Positions 35,254 to 43,352 of a stretch of 64,000 bases of DNA are shown one piece after another. The stretch covers positions 310,001 through 374,000 of the forward strand of contig JAWKJB010000001.1 in the NCBI GenBank assembly GCA_041393965.1. The letters are read 5' to 3'. The first letter of the stretch is position 1. Each line of letters starts with the position of its first letter. A program made the translations under genes and the position numbers. The notes under the pieces are model-generated. The model ran no database searches. It was not told the origin of the DNA and saw only the letters and a program-made list of their open reading frames with translations. The stretch is from Acidimicrobiia bacterium (GTDB taxonomy: Bacteria > Actinomycetota > Acidimicrobiia > Spongiisociales > UBA5794).

Positions 35254-35337
35254 CAGATTCCAGATGTCAGATGTCAGATGTCAGATACCAGATGTCAGAT
35301 TCCAGATTCCAGATGTCAGATGTCAGAAGTCAGATGG
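35254..35337. repeat. Twelve-unit heptanucleotide tandem repeat
   Basis: Twelve consecutive seven-base units occupy 84 bases: six are CAGATGT, three are CAGATTC, and the rest are CAGATAC, CAGAAGT and CAGATGG. Every unit starts CAGA. The tract is far less GC-rich than its surroundings and fills most of the gap between the A-type Fe-S carrier stop and the RidA start. There are no spacers, so it is not a CRISPR array. Confidence 0.95.
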
Positions 35338-35349
35338 GTTGGCGATTGG

Positions 35350-35739
35350 TCAAGAGAAGCTCTTGCCACAACCGCAGCCTCCGGTGGCGTTCGGGTTGTC
35401 GATCGCGAATCCTGCGCCGTCGAGGCCGTTGTCTTTGAAGTCGATGGTTGCCCCGTCGACCATCATCATGCTCTCAGCATCGACCACCACTGAGACCCCG
35501 TCGACTGTGGTGACAGTGTCCGAATCGTCGATGACCGAATCGAAGAACATGTCGTAGGCGTATCCGGAGCATCCTGCACGCTTGACGGCGAGCCGAAGCG
35601 CGCTGGCCTCGCCACCATCTGCCTCGATGAGCTCTTTCACCTTCGCCGCGGCGTCCGATGTGAGCATGACGCCGGGTGTCGGGGGCCCGTCGGGTGAGAA
35701 CCGTATGTCGTGGCCGGTCTGGGAGTCCTGGACGGTCAC
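35350..35739 (-). CDS. A-type iron-sulfur carrier (IscA/ErpA family)
   Basis: A 129-residue protein. After a 20-residue lead it has the HesB/IscA fold (VMLTSDAAAKVKELIEADGG, RLAVKRAGCSGYAYDM, TIDFKDNGLDGAGFAIDNPN) and the three cluster-binding cysteines: AGCSG and the C-terminal GGCGCGKSF. It hands Fe-S clusters to apoproteins. The GTG at 35737-35739 with GGAGG five bases upstream is chosen over an in-frame start 27 codons earlier. The Mrp ATPase gene, also linked to Fe-S transfer, is divergent from it. Confidence 0.88.
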   Translation of the reverse strand: MTVQDSQTGHDIRFSPDGPPTPGVMLTSDAAAKVKELIEADGGEASALRLAVKRAGCSGYAYDMFFDSVIDDSDTVTTVDGVSVVVDAESMMMVDGATIDFKDNGLDGAGFAIDNPNATGGCGCGKSFS

Positions 35740-35882
35740 ATCGCCTCCATGGGATTTCGGTACGGGTACCGATGATAACGACACCGCGCCGAACCGCCGA
35801 CGAAATCTCGCCGGACGCAAGCGAGCCGTTCATGTGATCGACACCGCGAGCGGTCGATTCTCGTGCCGATAGGCTCATGGAG

Positions 35883-36998
35883 ATGAGCATCGTGGAGGAC
35901 ATCAGGTCGACCCTTGCGAGGGTGATCGATCCCGAGTTGGGCACCGACATCGTCGATCTCGGCATGGTCGGGGACATCTCGGTCCGCGACGGGATCGCAA
36001 CCATCGGTCTCGCCCTGACGATCGCGTCGTGCCCGATGCGGGGCCAGATCGAAGGCGACATCATCAGGCGCGTCGGTGCGATCCCCGGGGTGGAGAGCGT
36101 CGATGTCGTCACCACCGTGATGTCGCCGGAGCAGCGCGCAACGCTGATGGAACGCGCACGCCTCCGCGCACGCGAAACGGCAGCCCCTACAGCGATCGAC
36201 CCGTCGACGCGAGTTGTTGCCGTCGGCTCTGGCAAAGGCGGAGTCGGCAAGTCGTCACTCAGCGTCAACCTCGCGCTGGCGATCAAGGCCCAGGGCCATT
36301 CCGTCGGCCTCCTCGACGCCGACATCTGGGGCTTTTCCACCCCTCGCATGCTCGGGATGACCGCGGTACGGCTCACCGCAAACGAGGACCGCAAGATCGT
36401 TCCGATCCTCACCAACGGAGTTCATCTGGTGTCGACGGGGCTGCTGCTCGACGACGAGGCCACGGCACTGATGTGGAGGGGCCTGATGCTGTCCAAGGCC
36501 CTTGAGCAGTTCCTCAACGATGTGGCCTGGCCATCAGATCTGGGCTACCTGGTCGTCGACATGCCGCCCGGCACCGGGGATGTACAGATGGCGCTTTCGC
36601 GCCTGCTCCCACAGGCCGAGATGGTTGTGGTCACGACACCGCAACTCGCCGCGCAGAGGGTCGCGGCGAGGATCGCCGACATGGCAAGGCGTTCACACAT
36701 GCCGATCGTGGGTGTGATCGAGAACATGGCGGGCTTCACCACCGACACCGGCGACCATTACGCGATCTTCGGGGAGGGCGGCGGCGCTGCGCTTGCCGAA
36801 GAGCTCTCCGTCCCGTTGCTGGGATCGGTACCCATCGACCCGTCGGTGAGCATGGGCTCGGATGCCGGCGAACCGATCATCATCAACAATCCCGACACCG
36901 CGGCCGCCAAGGCGATCACGGAAGCCGCCGCAGAGATCACACGCCTTCTTCCCCCCCTCGCCCTCGACACATGCATCGGCCGCCTCTCCGCGCTATAG
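35883..36998 (+). CDS. Mrp/NBP35-family P-loop ATPase
   Basis: A 371-residue Fe-S carrier-type ATPase: MIP18/DUF59 domain at residues 1-90 (LARVIDPELGTDIVDLGMV, ASCPMRGQIE), then the deviant Walker A GSGKGGVGKSS near 115-125, LLDADIWGFSTPRMLG, and VVDMPPGTGDVQ. The CxxC cluster-binding pair usually found after ENM-x-x-F is missing (ENMAGFTTDTGDHYAIFG). TAGGCT (35870-35875) ends seven bases before the second ATG, so 35883 is preferred to 35877. Probably partners with the divergent IscA-type protein. Confidence 0.88.
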   Translation: MSIVEDIRSTLARVIDPELGTDIVDLGMVGDISVRDGIATIGLALTIASCPMRGQIEGDIIRRVGAIPGVESVDVVTTVMSPEQRATLMERARLRARETAAPTAIDPSTRVVAVGSGKGGVGKSSLSVNLALAIKAQGHSVGLLDADIWGFSTPRMLGMTAVRLTANEDRKIVPILTNGVHLVSTGLLLDDEATALMWRGLMLSKALEQFLNDVAWPSDLGYLVVDMPPGTGDVQMALSRLLPQAEMVVVTTPQLAAQRVAARIADMARRSHMPIVGVIENMAGFTTDTGDHYAIFGEGGGAALAEELSVPLLGSVPIDPSVSMGSDAGEPIIINNPDTAAAKAITEAAAEITRLLPPLALDTCIGRLSAL

Positions 36999-37012
36999 GT
37001 CGATGTTTACGC

Positions 37013-37026
37013 GAACCCTGGGTACG
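37013..37026. repeat. Copy 2 of the 14-base intergenic motif
   Basis: GAACCCTGGGTACG again, here in the 37-base gap where the Mrp and M23 peptidase genes converge, flanked by ACGC and CGCGT arms. Like copy 1 it lies just after the 3' end of a minus-strand gene, so it may be part of a repeated terminator or small interspersed element. Confidence 0.5.
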
Positions 37027-37035
37027 CGTGCGCGC

Positions 37036-38250
37036 CTAGCAGAGTTCTCGTACCAGGGGGTAGGGGTTGACCCAGTCGCTGGCGGGAGGGGCGTACTGGA
37101 AGTGGAGGTGCGGGAGCCAGTCGGGGGCGTTGCCCGAGCTGCCGTTGAAGCCGATCGTATCGCCAGCGGACACGGCAAGACCCTTCTGTACACCGTCTGC
37201 GAGCGATTCGAGGTGGGCGTAGTAGTAACGCGAGCCCGAATCACCGGTGAGGTAGATCGAGATGCCGCCGAGCGAACTGCTCGAGGTTCTCGTGATCACA
37301 CCGGTCTCGATCGCGACCAGGGGAGCATTCCTGACCGCCATCATGTCGACCCCTTTGTGGGTGCGTCCCCCCGAACGCCGGGCTCCCCACGAATCGGAGA
37401 AGCTCGTGGCGGCGTTGACCGGACATGTCTTTCCGTCCGTCACAACCGGTGGCGGCGCCGAAGGCGGTGTTGTGGTGGTCGTGCTCCCCTGCGTGGTTGT
37501 GGTGGTCGCCTCCGCGGTCGTGGTCGTTGCGACGGTCGTCGGCGGTGTCCGAGTCGTGTTCGGAGATGCCGTCGTGGAGGTCGCCGCTGGGGCTTCTGCG
37601 GCAGCCGCGGCGGCGCGGGCAGCCTCCTCCCGCTTGCGGCGCTCCTCTTCCTCGCGCCGTTTCCGCTCTTCCTGTTCGGCAAAGGCGACAGCCACCTTGT
37701 TGTAGGCGAGGTCTGCCTGTTCGAGCGCCGCGAGGATGTCATCACGAAGCGAGGTGATCGACTCGACGAGGGCGGTCTGATCCGCAAGCGTCGCATCGAG
37801 CAGCGCCTGCTGGTCCCGGTGATGCGCCTCGGCTGCCTCAAGGCCCCGCAGGGTGATCAGGTCCATCTCTCCGACGAGGGCGTAGTACTCGCCCTGGACC
37901 GGCAACTGGTCGAAGGTCGCGGCGGAGAACAGGCGCTCGGTACCGGTCGGGCCGCCGGACATGTAGCGACTCCGCACCAACTCTCCCACCTCGACCTTGC
38001 GGTCAGCGATGTCGAGTTCCAGCGCGGAGATCGTCCGCGCGAGGGCAGCGATCTTCTCCCGTGCGATCTCCTCATCCGCGACCGCTTGCTCGAACTCCGC
38101 GGTTGCTTCGGCAAGGGACGCGGCGGCTTCAGATCGTGCCTCGCGGGCGCGGTCGACATCGGCCTGTGTGATTTCGGATCCGCCCTGCGCGTACGCGGGA
38201 GCTGCAACCGCCATGGCGACGGCAACGGCTACGAGGACTCTGAGTCGCAT
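37036..38250 (-). CDS. Secreted M23 peptidase with coiled coil (EnvC/NlpD-like)
   Basis: A 404-residue cell-wall hydrolase or hydrolase activator. Signal peptide at residues 1-21 (VAVAVAMAVAAPAYAQG), a long coiled coil at about 30-225 (EERKRREEEERRKREEAAR), a Thr-rich linker with TTTTAEATTTTT, and a C-terminal M23 domain with zinc ligands in THKGVDMMA and HLHFQ. Both metal motifs are intact, so it should be an active endopeptidase. AAGGGGAG precedes the ATG. It overlaps the upstream MBL gene by 22 bases. It probably acts in septal peptidoglycan splitting. Confidence 0.9.
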   Translation of the reverse strand: MRLRVLVAVAVAMAVAAPAYAQGGSEITQADVDRAREARSEAAASLAEATAEFEQAVADEEIAREKIAALARTISALELDIADRKVEVGELVRSRYMSGGPTGTERLFSAATFDQLPVQGEYYALVGEMDLITLRGLEAAEAHHRDQQALLDATLADQTALVESITSLRDDILAALEQADLAYNKVAVAFAEQEERKRREEEERRKREEAARAAAAAAEAPAATSTTASPNTTRTPPTTVATTTTAEATTTTTQGSTTTTTPPSAPPPVVTDGKTCPVNAATSFSDSWGARRSGGRTHKGVDMMAVRNAPLVAIETGVITRTSSSSLGGISIYLTGDSGSRYYYAHLESLADGVQKGLAVSAGDTIGFNGSSGNAPDWLPHLHFQYAPPASDWVNPYPLVRELC

Positions 38251-39032
38251 CGCTCCCCTTCTCGAAGGCGAACCTGTGTTTGCTCCTCCGCCACGCCCTC
38301 ACCGAACCATACCTCCCCATCGGCAAAAAGCTTCTTCAACTGCACCGCCACCTGCCGCACCGTTGCCGTACGAAGCCCCGCAGGAACACCCACATACACC
38401 GTATCGATGATGTCACCGATGGTGTGCGCACCGTGCCTGATCGCGTCGAGGATCTGGGCCTCGCGGGCGATACGATGGTCGATGTACTCGTTGATGACCG
38501 CGCCGGCATCGTCGATGGAAGGGCCGTGTCCCGGCTCGATTCGCGCAACGGCGAGATCCCGAACCCGGTACAGGCTCTCGAGATAGGTCGCAGCATCCTC
38601 GATCACCACGGTCGACCCGCCCATGATGTGGTCACCGGTGAGGAGGATGTCGTCGAGCTTGAAACAGAGGTGGTCAGCCGTGTGACCAGGGGTGTGCACC
38701 GCCGTCACCGCCCGTTCCCCGAACACGATCTCGCCGCCGTCTGCGAGGCGCATGTCGGGAACGAAGCCCGGCCCGACGCCGTACCCGTACACCGGGACCC
38801 CGAGCCGGCGCGCAAGGGGGTTCGCCAGCGGGGCATGGTCGGGATGGGTGTGGGTGGCAACGACCCCGACAGGCGTGCGGCCGCCGATGGCGACCCCGAT
38901 CGCGGCCTCGTGGGAGGCGATGACGGGGCCCGGATCAACGATGAGGACCTCATCCCGGTCACTGAGGAGGTAGGTGTTCGTGCCGGGACCCGTGTACAGG
39001 CTCGGGTTCGGGGCGAGCACGCGTTCGATCAC
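38229..39032 (-). CDS. MBL-fold metallohydrolase with winged-helix tail
   Basis: A 267-residue metallo-beta-lactamase-fold protein of the LACTB2-like type: PGTNTYLL at the N-terminus, the metal motif THTHPDH, HTPGHTADH, TGDHIMGG and EPGHGPS, followed by a helical C-terminal extension (IDHRIAREAQILDAI, ATVRQVAVQLKKLFADGEV) typical of this subgroup. Some relatives are RNases or thioesterases; substrate unknown. It starts inside the NUDIX stop (GTGA) and ends inside the M23 gene, so NUDIX, MBL and M23 form a tightly packed unit. Confidence 0.88.
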   Translation of the reverse strand: MIERVLAPNPSLYTGPGTNTYLLSDRDEVLIVDPGPVIASHEAAIGVAIGGRTPVGVVATHTHPDHAPLANPLARRLGVPVYGYGVGPGFVPDMRLADGGEIVFGERAVTAVHTPGHTADHLCFKLDDILLTGDHIMGGSTVVIEDAATYLESLYRVRDLAVARIEPGHGPSIDDAGAVINEYIDHRIAREAQILDAIRHGAHTIGDIIDTVYVGVPAGLRTATVRQVAVQLKKLFADGEVWFGEGVAEEQTQVRLREGERCDSESS

Positions 39033-39808
39033 GAGCCGTGCCTGAACTCCGCCGGGACCGTGCCCCCGCGGCGCAGCACCTCGGTCATCCGGTCGAGGAT
39101 CGTCGGATCACTCTGTGCAGGGCCCGCCTCCTCCCAGCCCTCGTCGTCGGGTGTCAGGAGATACACCTCGGAGTCGGTCACGACCAGCCTCGGCTGCACC
39201 GCAGGCACCGACCCGACACGCTCAAGGCGCGAGATGAGTGAACCGCTCGACGACTCGCCAGCGAGCAGACGGAGGGTCCTGCGCGTCGGATAGGCAAGCT
39301 CCCACCGGCGATCCCCGTCGAGCTTGAGCGCTTCTTGCGGAGTCACCCAGGCCATGTCGATGAGCTCATCACCGTCGATCGTCCCGTTGATGTGGTCTTC
39401 GACCACCGCAACGAAGAAACGGGTGTCGAAACCGATCGGAAAAACCGCCGGTGTGATCCAGTTCGCGAAGTAGAAAAGTGCCCCGAGATCGAGACTCACA
39501 CCGGACGCCTCGACGGCGCCAAAGGCGTCCTCGGTGACATCGCGCTCGAGGGTTCCGTCGGTGGTGAGCCAGATGCCGGTCTCTTCGATCATCTCGCGCA
39601 GCGCGGCCACGCGCCACGCGTCGACCGGTGGTGTGCCGAACCCCGCCGGAGGGCTGGCATCGGTGTCGTCGACTGCCCCACCGGGGAAAACCCACACGCC
39701 AGGCATGAAGTTCGCATCCATCGTGCGTTGCACCATCAGGACCTCAAGGTGTCCGGGATCACGAACAACGCAAACCGTCGATGCCGGTCTCACGGCACGA
39801 CAACCCAT
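39029..39808 (-). CDS. NUDIX hydrolase, NUDT7/NUDT19-like
   Basis: About 259 residues. The Nudix helix is AALREMIEETGIW, but the usual short loop between GGAV and the helix is enlarged by an insertion, as in NUDT19/RP2-type enzymes that cleave CoA or acyl-CoA diesters. ANFMPGVWVFPGGAVDD and ITPAVFPIGFDTRFF also fit that group. The start at 39806-39808 has AGGG upstream and overlaps fxsA by 19 bases; a GTG nine codons earlier is possible. Next to the MBL gene, a CoA-ester housekeeping role is conceivable but unproven. Confidence 0.82.
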   Translation of the reverse strand: MGCRAVRPASTVCVVRDPGHLEVLMVQRTMDANFMPGVWVFPGGAVDDTDASPPAGFGTPPVDAWRVAALREMIEETGIWLTTDGTLERDVTEDAFGAVEASGVSLDLGALFYFANWITPAVFPIGFDTRFFVAVVEDHINGTIDGDELIDMAWVTPQEALKLDGDRRWELAYPTRRTLRLLAGESSSGSLISRLERVGSVPAVQPRLVVTDSEVYLLTPDDEGWEEAGPAQSDPTILDRMTEVLRRGGTVPAEFRHGS

Positions 39809-40170
39809 CTTGCCCTGAGTTTGGCGATGAACCACGACCGAAGGGCCTCACGGAACGCAGGGATCAACAGCAGGAAACCCACGAGGTCGGTCAGAAAACC
39901 CGGAGTGAGCAGCAGCGCACCGGCAACGAGGATCATTGCGCCGTGGACAAGGGTCCGCGACGGCGACTCGCCCCGCGCGATCTCGGCTTGGAGTTGGCGC
40001 CAGGCGCCCCGGCCCTGTCTCGAGACCATCGCCGATCCGATCACCGCGGTGAGCACGACGATCAGGAGCGTCGGCCAGATACCGATCCAGCCACCCACCA
40101 CGATGAACAGAACGATCTCGATGATCGGAACGGTGACAAACAGTGCAAACAGCCAGGTCCCTACACGCAT
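39790..40170 (-). CDS. fxsA: FxsA family membrane protein
   Basis: A 126-residue protein with the FxsA pattern: FVTVPIIEIVLFIVVGGWIG, the RQGRGAWRQLQAEIARGESP cytoplasmic loop, and LVAGALLLTPGFLTDLVGFL, followed by a basic tail. In E. coli, excess FxsA relieves phage T7 exclusion by PifA; the normal role is unknown. It is the promoter-proximal gene of fxsA, NUDIX, MBL and M23, with a TAGCCT -10 box at 40177-40182. Confidence 0.9.
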   Translation of the reverse strand: MRVGTWLFALFVTVPIIEIVLFIVVGGWIGIWPTLLIVVLTAVIGSAMVSRQGRGAWRQLQAEIARGESPSRTLVHGAMILVAGALLLTPGFLTDLVGFLLLIPAFREALRSWFIAKLRARWVVVP

Positions 40171-40176
40171 GCTCCA

Positions 40177-40182
40177 AGGCTA
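40177..40182 (-). promoter_or_regulatory. -10 box for fxsA operon
   Basis: TAGCCT on the minus strand ends six bases before the fxsA ATG. It is divergent from the selA box at 40229, so both operons are driven from a 70-base gap. Confidence 0.5.
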
Positions 40183-40228
40183 GGCCGATCGCTCGACAGT
40201 GTCGGTGAGCACCGCAGTCGAGGTGACC

Positions 40229-40234
40229 TACGCT
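40229..40234 (+). promoter_or_regulatory. -10 box for selA
   Basis: TACGCT ends six bases before the selA ATG at 40241, arguing against the upstream in-frame start at 40199 and for a leaderless message. Confidence 0.5.
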
Positions 40235-40240
40235 TGGTAT

Positions 40241-41581
40241 ATGAGAATGCGGGACCTGCCGTCCGTCGATGCGCTCGCGTCGGTGGTCGCGCGAGACACG
40301 GAACTTCCTCCCGCCCTCGTTGTGGCGATGGCTCGAAAGACCATCGACACCGTGCGTGAAGCCCTGGCGGCCGGCGAGGAGCCGCCTGATCCGGCCGAGG
40401 AACTCACGGCGTTGGTGGCTTCGATCGCTGCGAGCAGACCGACGAGGGTCATCAACGCGACGGGCGTCCTGCTCCACACCAACCTCGGACGCGCCCCTCT
40501 GCCCGCTGATGTCGCGGCCGATGCCGCCGAGATCTCCCGCTCGGCGAGCAATGTGGAGATCGATGTCGCGACCGGTAAGCGATCCCGGCGCTCTGCCTAC
40601 CTCGAAGCGATCCTCCCGGTCGTAACCGGAGCCGAGGCCGGCTTCGCAGTCAACAACAACGCAGGAGCGCTGCTGCTCGCACTCGCGTCGACGGCGGGAC
40701 GGGGAAAGGTGGCCGTTTCCCGAGGCGAGCTGATCGAGATCGGCGGTTCGTTCCGGCTCCCGTCGCTCATGGAAGCATCCGGGGCGACCCTCGTCGAGGT
40801 CGGCACCACGAACCGGACCCGCCGATCCGACTACGAGGCGGTTGCGGACCGGGTCGATGCCATCTTGAAGGTGCATCCCTCGAACTATCGGATCGACGGC
40901 TTCCGCGAGGAGGCGTCGTGGGAGGAGCTCGCAAGTCTCGCAACACAGGCCGGAATCCCTTTCATCGCGGACATCGGGAGCGGGCTGGTCGACGCGTCAG
41001 CTCCTTGGCTCGGCGACCGCGACCGCAGGTGGCTCGCAGACGAACCGGGTGTCCGCCAGACGGTTGCGACGGGGGCCAACCTCGTCTTGTTCTCCGGCGA
41101 CAAGCTCCTCGGTGGGCCCCAAGCGGGTGTCATGGTCGGCACGAGGGCCGAGATCCGCGAGGCGATGAGGCATCCGATTGCTCGTGCGGTGCGTCTCGAC
41201 GGCGCCTCGATCGCGGGACTCGCCGGTGTCCTCGATCGGTATGCGACAGCCGCTGTTCTCACCATCCCGTTCTGGCAAATGGCTGCGGCCTCCGTCGACG
41301 AGATCCGCGATCGGGCGACACAGGTGGCGGGTACGAACCCACGGGTCACCATCGTTGATGCCGAGTCGATCCCGGGAGCCGGATCGGTGCCGGGAGCGAC
41401 GATACCGACGGTTGCGATCCGAATCGAAGGCGACGCGGATAGCGCGTGGTCCGCCCTCGCTGGTTGGGACACGCCCATCATCGCAACCCGCAGCGACGGA
41501 GCCGTCCTCATCGACCTGCGATCGGTCGATCCTTCCGACGATCGGACGGTTGCCGCCGCAATCGAAGGCGCCATCGTCTGA
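40241..41581 (+). CDS. selA: L-seryl-tRNA(Sec) selenium transferase
   Basis: PLP enzyme that converts seryl-tRNA(Sec) to selenocysteyl-tRNA(Sec) using selenophosphate. The 446-residue protein begins with the family's LPSVDAL, has VINATGVLLHTNLGRAPLP, SNVEIDVATGKRSRR, AVNNNAGALLLAL, HPSNYRIDGF and the PLP lysine in LFSGDKLLGGPQAG (near residue 288). All key features are intact. It is followed one base later by selB. selC (tRNA-Sec) and selD are not in this window, and I see no selenoprotein here. Confidence 0.94.
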   Translation: MRMRDLPSVDALASVVARDTELPPALVVAMARKTIDTVREALAAGEEPPDPAEELTALVASIAASRPTRVINATGVLLHTNLGRAPLPADVAADAAEISRSASNVEIDVATGKRSRRSAYLEAILPVVTGAEAGFAVNNNAGALLLALASTAGRGKVAVSRGELIEIGGSFRLPSLMEASGATLVEVGTTNRTRRSDYEAVADRVDAILKVHPSNYRIDGFREEASWEELASLATQAGIPFIADIGSGLVDASAPWLGDRDRRWLADEPGVRQTVATGANLVLFSGDKLLGGPQAGVMVGTRAEIREAMRHPIARAVRLDGASIAGLAGVLDRYATAAVLTIPFWQMAAASVDEIRDRATQVAGTNPRVTIVDAESIPGAGSVPGATIPTVAIRIEGDADSAWSALAGWDTPIIATRSDGAVLIDLRSVDPSDDRTVAAAIEGAIV

Positions 41582-41582
41582 C

Positions 41583-43349
41583 ATGCCGATCGTCGGGACC
41601 GCTGGCCATGTCGATCACGGAAAATCGACGCTTGTCGAAGCCCTCACCGGACGCGATCCGGACCGCCTCGCCGAGGAGAAGCGGCGAGGCCTGACCATCG
41701 ACCTGGGGTTCGCCTGGATGGATGTCGGCGGAACCGAGCTGGGGTTCGTGGATGTTCCCGGCCATGAGCGTTTCATCAAGAACATGCTCGCCGGCGTCGT
41801 CGGCGTGGATTGCGCTTTGTTGGTCGTCGCCGCTGACAGCGGTTGGATGCCACAGACCGAGGAGCACGCGAAGATCCTGTCGCTCCTCGGTGTCCCGACC
41901 GGTGTCATCGCGGTGACCCGGACCGATCTCGTCGACGACGACACGATCGAGCTCACCACGCTCGAGATCGCAGAGGAGGTTGCTGATACACCGATGGCGT
42001 CGTGGCCGGTCGTTCCGGTCTCCGCGGTCACCGGTGACGGGCTCGGTGATCTGCAACAGGTGCTGGTGGCAACGGCCCTGCTTGCTACCGCCGATGTCGC
42101 TGCGCCGTTCCGGATGTGGGTCGATCGCGCGTTCGTGATTCACGGTTCGGGTCTCGTCGTGACGGGAACCGTCCAGGCAGGAACGCTCCGCACCGGTGAC
42201 GAGATCGAGGTGCATCCCGGTTCGGCCACGGCACGGGTCAGGGGGCTTCACCACCACGATCACGCGGTCGACATCGTCACCGCGGGGCAGCGAGCGGCGA
42301 TCAACCTGTCGGGGATCGATCTCGCCGATGCCCGCCGCGGATCGAGGCTCAGCGTCCCCGGCACAACGGCCGACACCACCGGACTCCTCGTCGATGTGAC
42401 CACCGCACGGGGATTCGACCGCCTCCCGAACCGCGGGTCATTCCATGTCCACCTCGGAACGATCGATCGTCCGGCAACGATTCGGACCGTCCGCGACTCG
42501 ATTGTCGCGATCACGACCGATGCACCGATTCCAGCCGTTGTCAAAGACCGATTGATTCTCCGCGAGAGTGGCCGCCAGGCGGTCGTCGCCGGGGGAACCG
42601 TGATCGAAACACGGGCAGCCGGACGCATCGGCGCCGACGCCATCGAGCGGCTCGCCGCTGCGGTTACCGCAGCACCCGACTCCGACGCGTTGGCAGATGC
42701 CATCCTGGAGGCGAGAGGCCACGAGGCGATCAGCGTCCTCAAACGCGCCACCGGAGGTGGGGCGCCGTCGCGTGCCGTGATGGCAGGGAGCACCGCTGTT
42801 TCGCTGCTGCGGGCACGCCACGCCGTCGAACGGGCGGTTGGGCTCACCGAGACTTACCACGCCGAACACCCCAGACGCGCGGGGATACCGATCGCCGAGC
42901 TGGCTTCGCGGGTCGGGATCGCGCACGACCTGATGTCGAGCCTCGTCACCGGCACGGAGGAACTCGACATCGCCGACGGCACCGTGCGCAGACCCTCGTT
43001 CGAAGGTGGGCTCTCGGACGCCGACGAAGCGGCGTGGGCAGCGGCACGGGCCGCGCTCGAGTCGTCCCTCGATGTTCCAAGAGCCTCACATCTCGGCCTT
43101 GATACAGAGGTGCTCCACGCCCTGATTCGCCGAGGCGATCTTGAGCGGATCGAGCCCGACCTGGTCTTCACCCGCGCCCAGATCGATCAGATTCTCGGCC
43201 GCCTCGAGGGACTCGACGATCCGTTCACGGTCGCTGAATTCAAGGAGTATTTCGGCATGGCTCGACGCCAGTCCGTGCCGTTGCTCGAATGGCTCGACAA
43301 GCAGGGCATCACACGCAGAAGCGGGGACACCCGCACGCTCGTACGCTGA
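41583..43349 (+). CDS. selB: Selenocysteine-specific elongation factor
   Basis: GTPase that brings Sec-tRNA to the ribosome at SECIS-marked UGA codons. The 588-residue protein has G1 GHVDHGKS (residues 8-15), GLTIDLGF, G3 DVPGH, and an unusual G4, TRTD, in place of the standard NKxD. Translation-factor barrels follow (FVIHGSGLVVTGTVQAG, DIVTAGQRAAINLSGID), then the C-terminal winged-helix repeats that bind the SECIS hairpin (VAEFKEYFGMARRQSVPLLE). The ATG is one base after the selA stop; a much longer in-frame reading through selA is an artefact. It converges with whiB. Confidence 0.93.
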   Translation: MPIVGTAGHVDHGKSTLVEALTGRDPDRLAEEKRRGLTIDLGFAWMDVGGTELGFVDVPGHERFIKNMLAGVVGVDCALLVVAADSGWMPQTEEHAKILSLLGVPTGVIAVTRTDLVDDDTIELTTLEIAEEVADTPMASWPVVPVSAVTGDGLGDLQQVLVATALLATADVAAPFRMWVDRAFVIHGSGLVVTGTVQAGTLRTGDEIEVHPGSATARVRGLHHHDHAVDIVTAGQRAAINLSGIDLADARRGSRLSVPGTTADTTGLLVDVTTARGFDRLPNRGSFHVHLGTIDRPATIRTVRDSIVAITTDAPIPAVVKDRLILRESGRQAVVAGGTVIETRAAGRIGADAIERLAAAVTAAPDSDALADAILEARGHEAISVLKRATGGGAPSRAVMAGSTAVSLLRARHAVERAVGLTETYHAEHPRRAGIPIAELASRVGIAHDLMSSLVTGTEELDIADGTVRRPSFEGGLSDADEAAWAAARAALESSLDVPRASHLGLDTEVLHALIRRGDLERIEPDLVFTRAQIDQILGRLEGLDDPFTVAEFKEYFGMARRQSVPLLEWLDKQGITRRSGDTRTLVR

Positions 43350-43352
43350 CGG

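Noticed and set aside
35254..35337. CRISPR array
   Set aside because: Units are seven bases with no spacers and no cas genes; it is a microsatellite-like tandem repeat.
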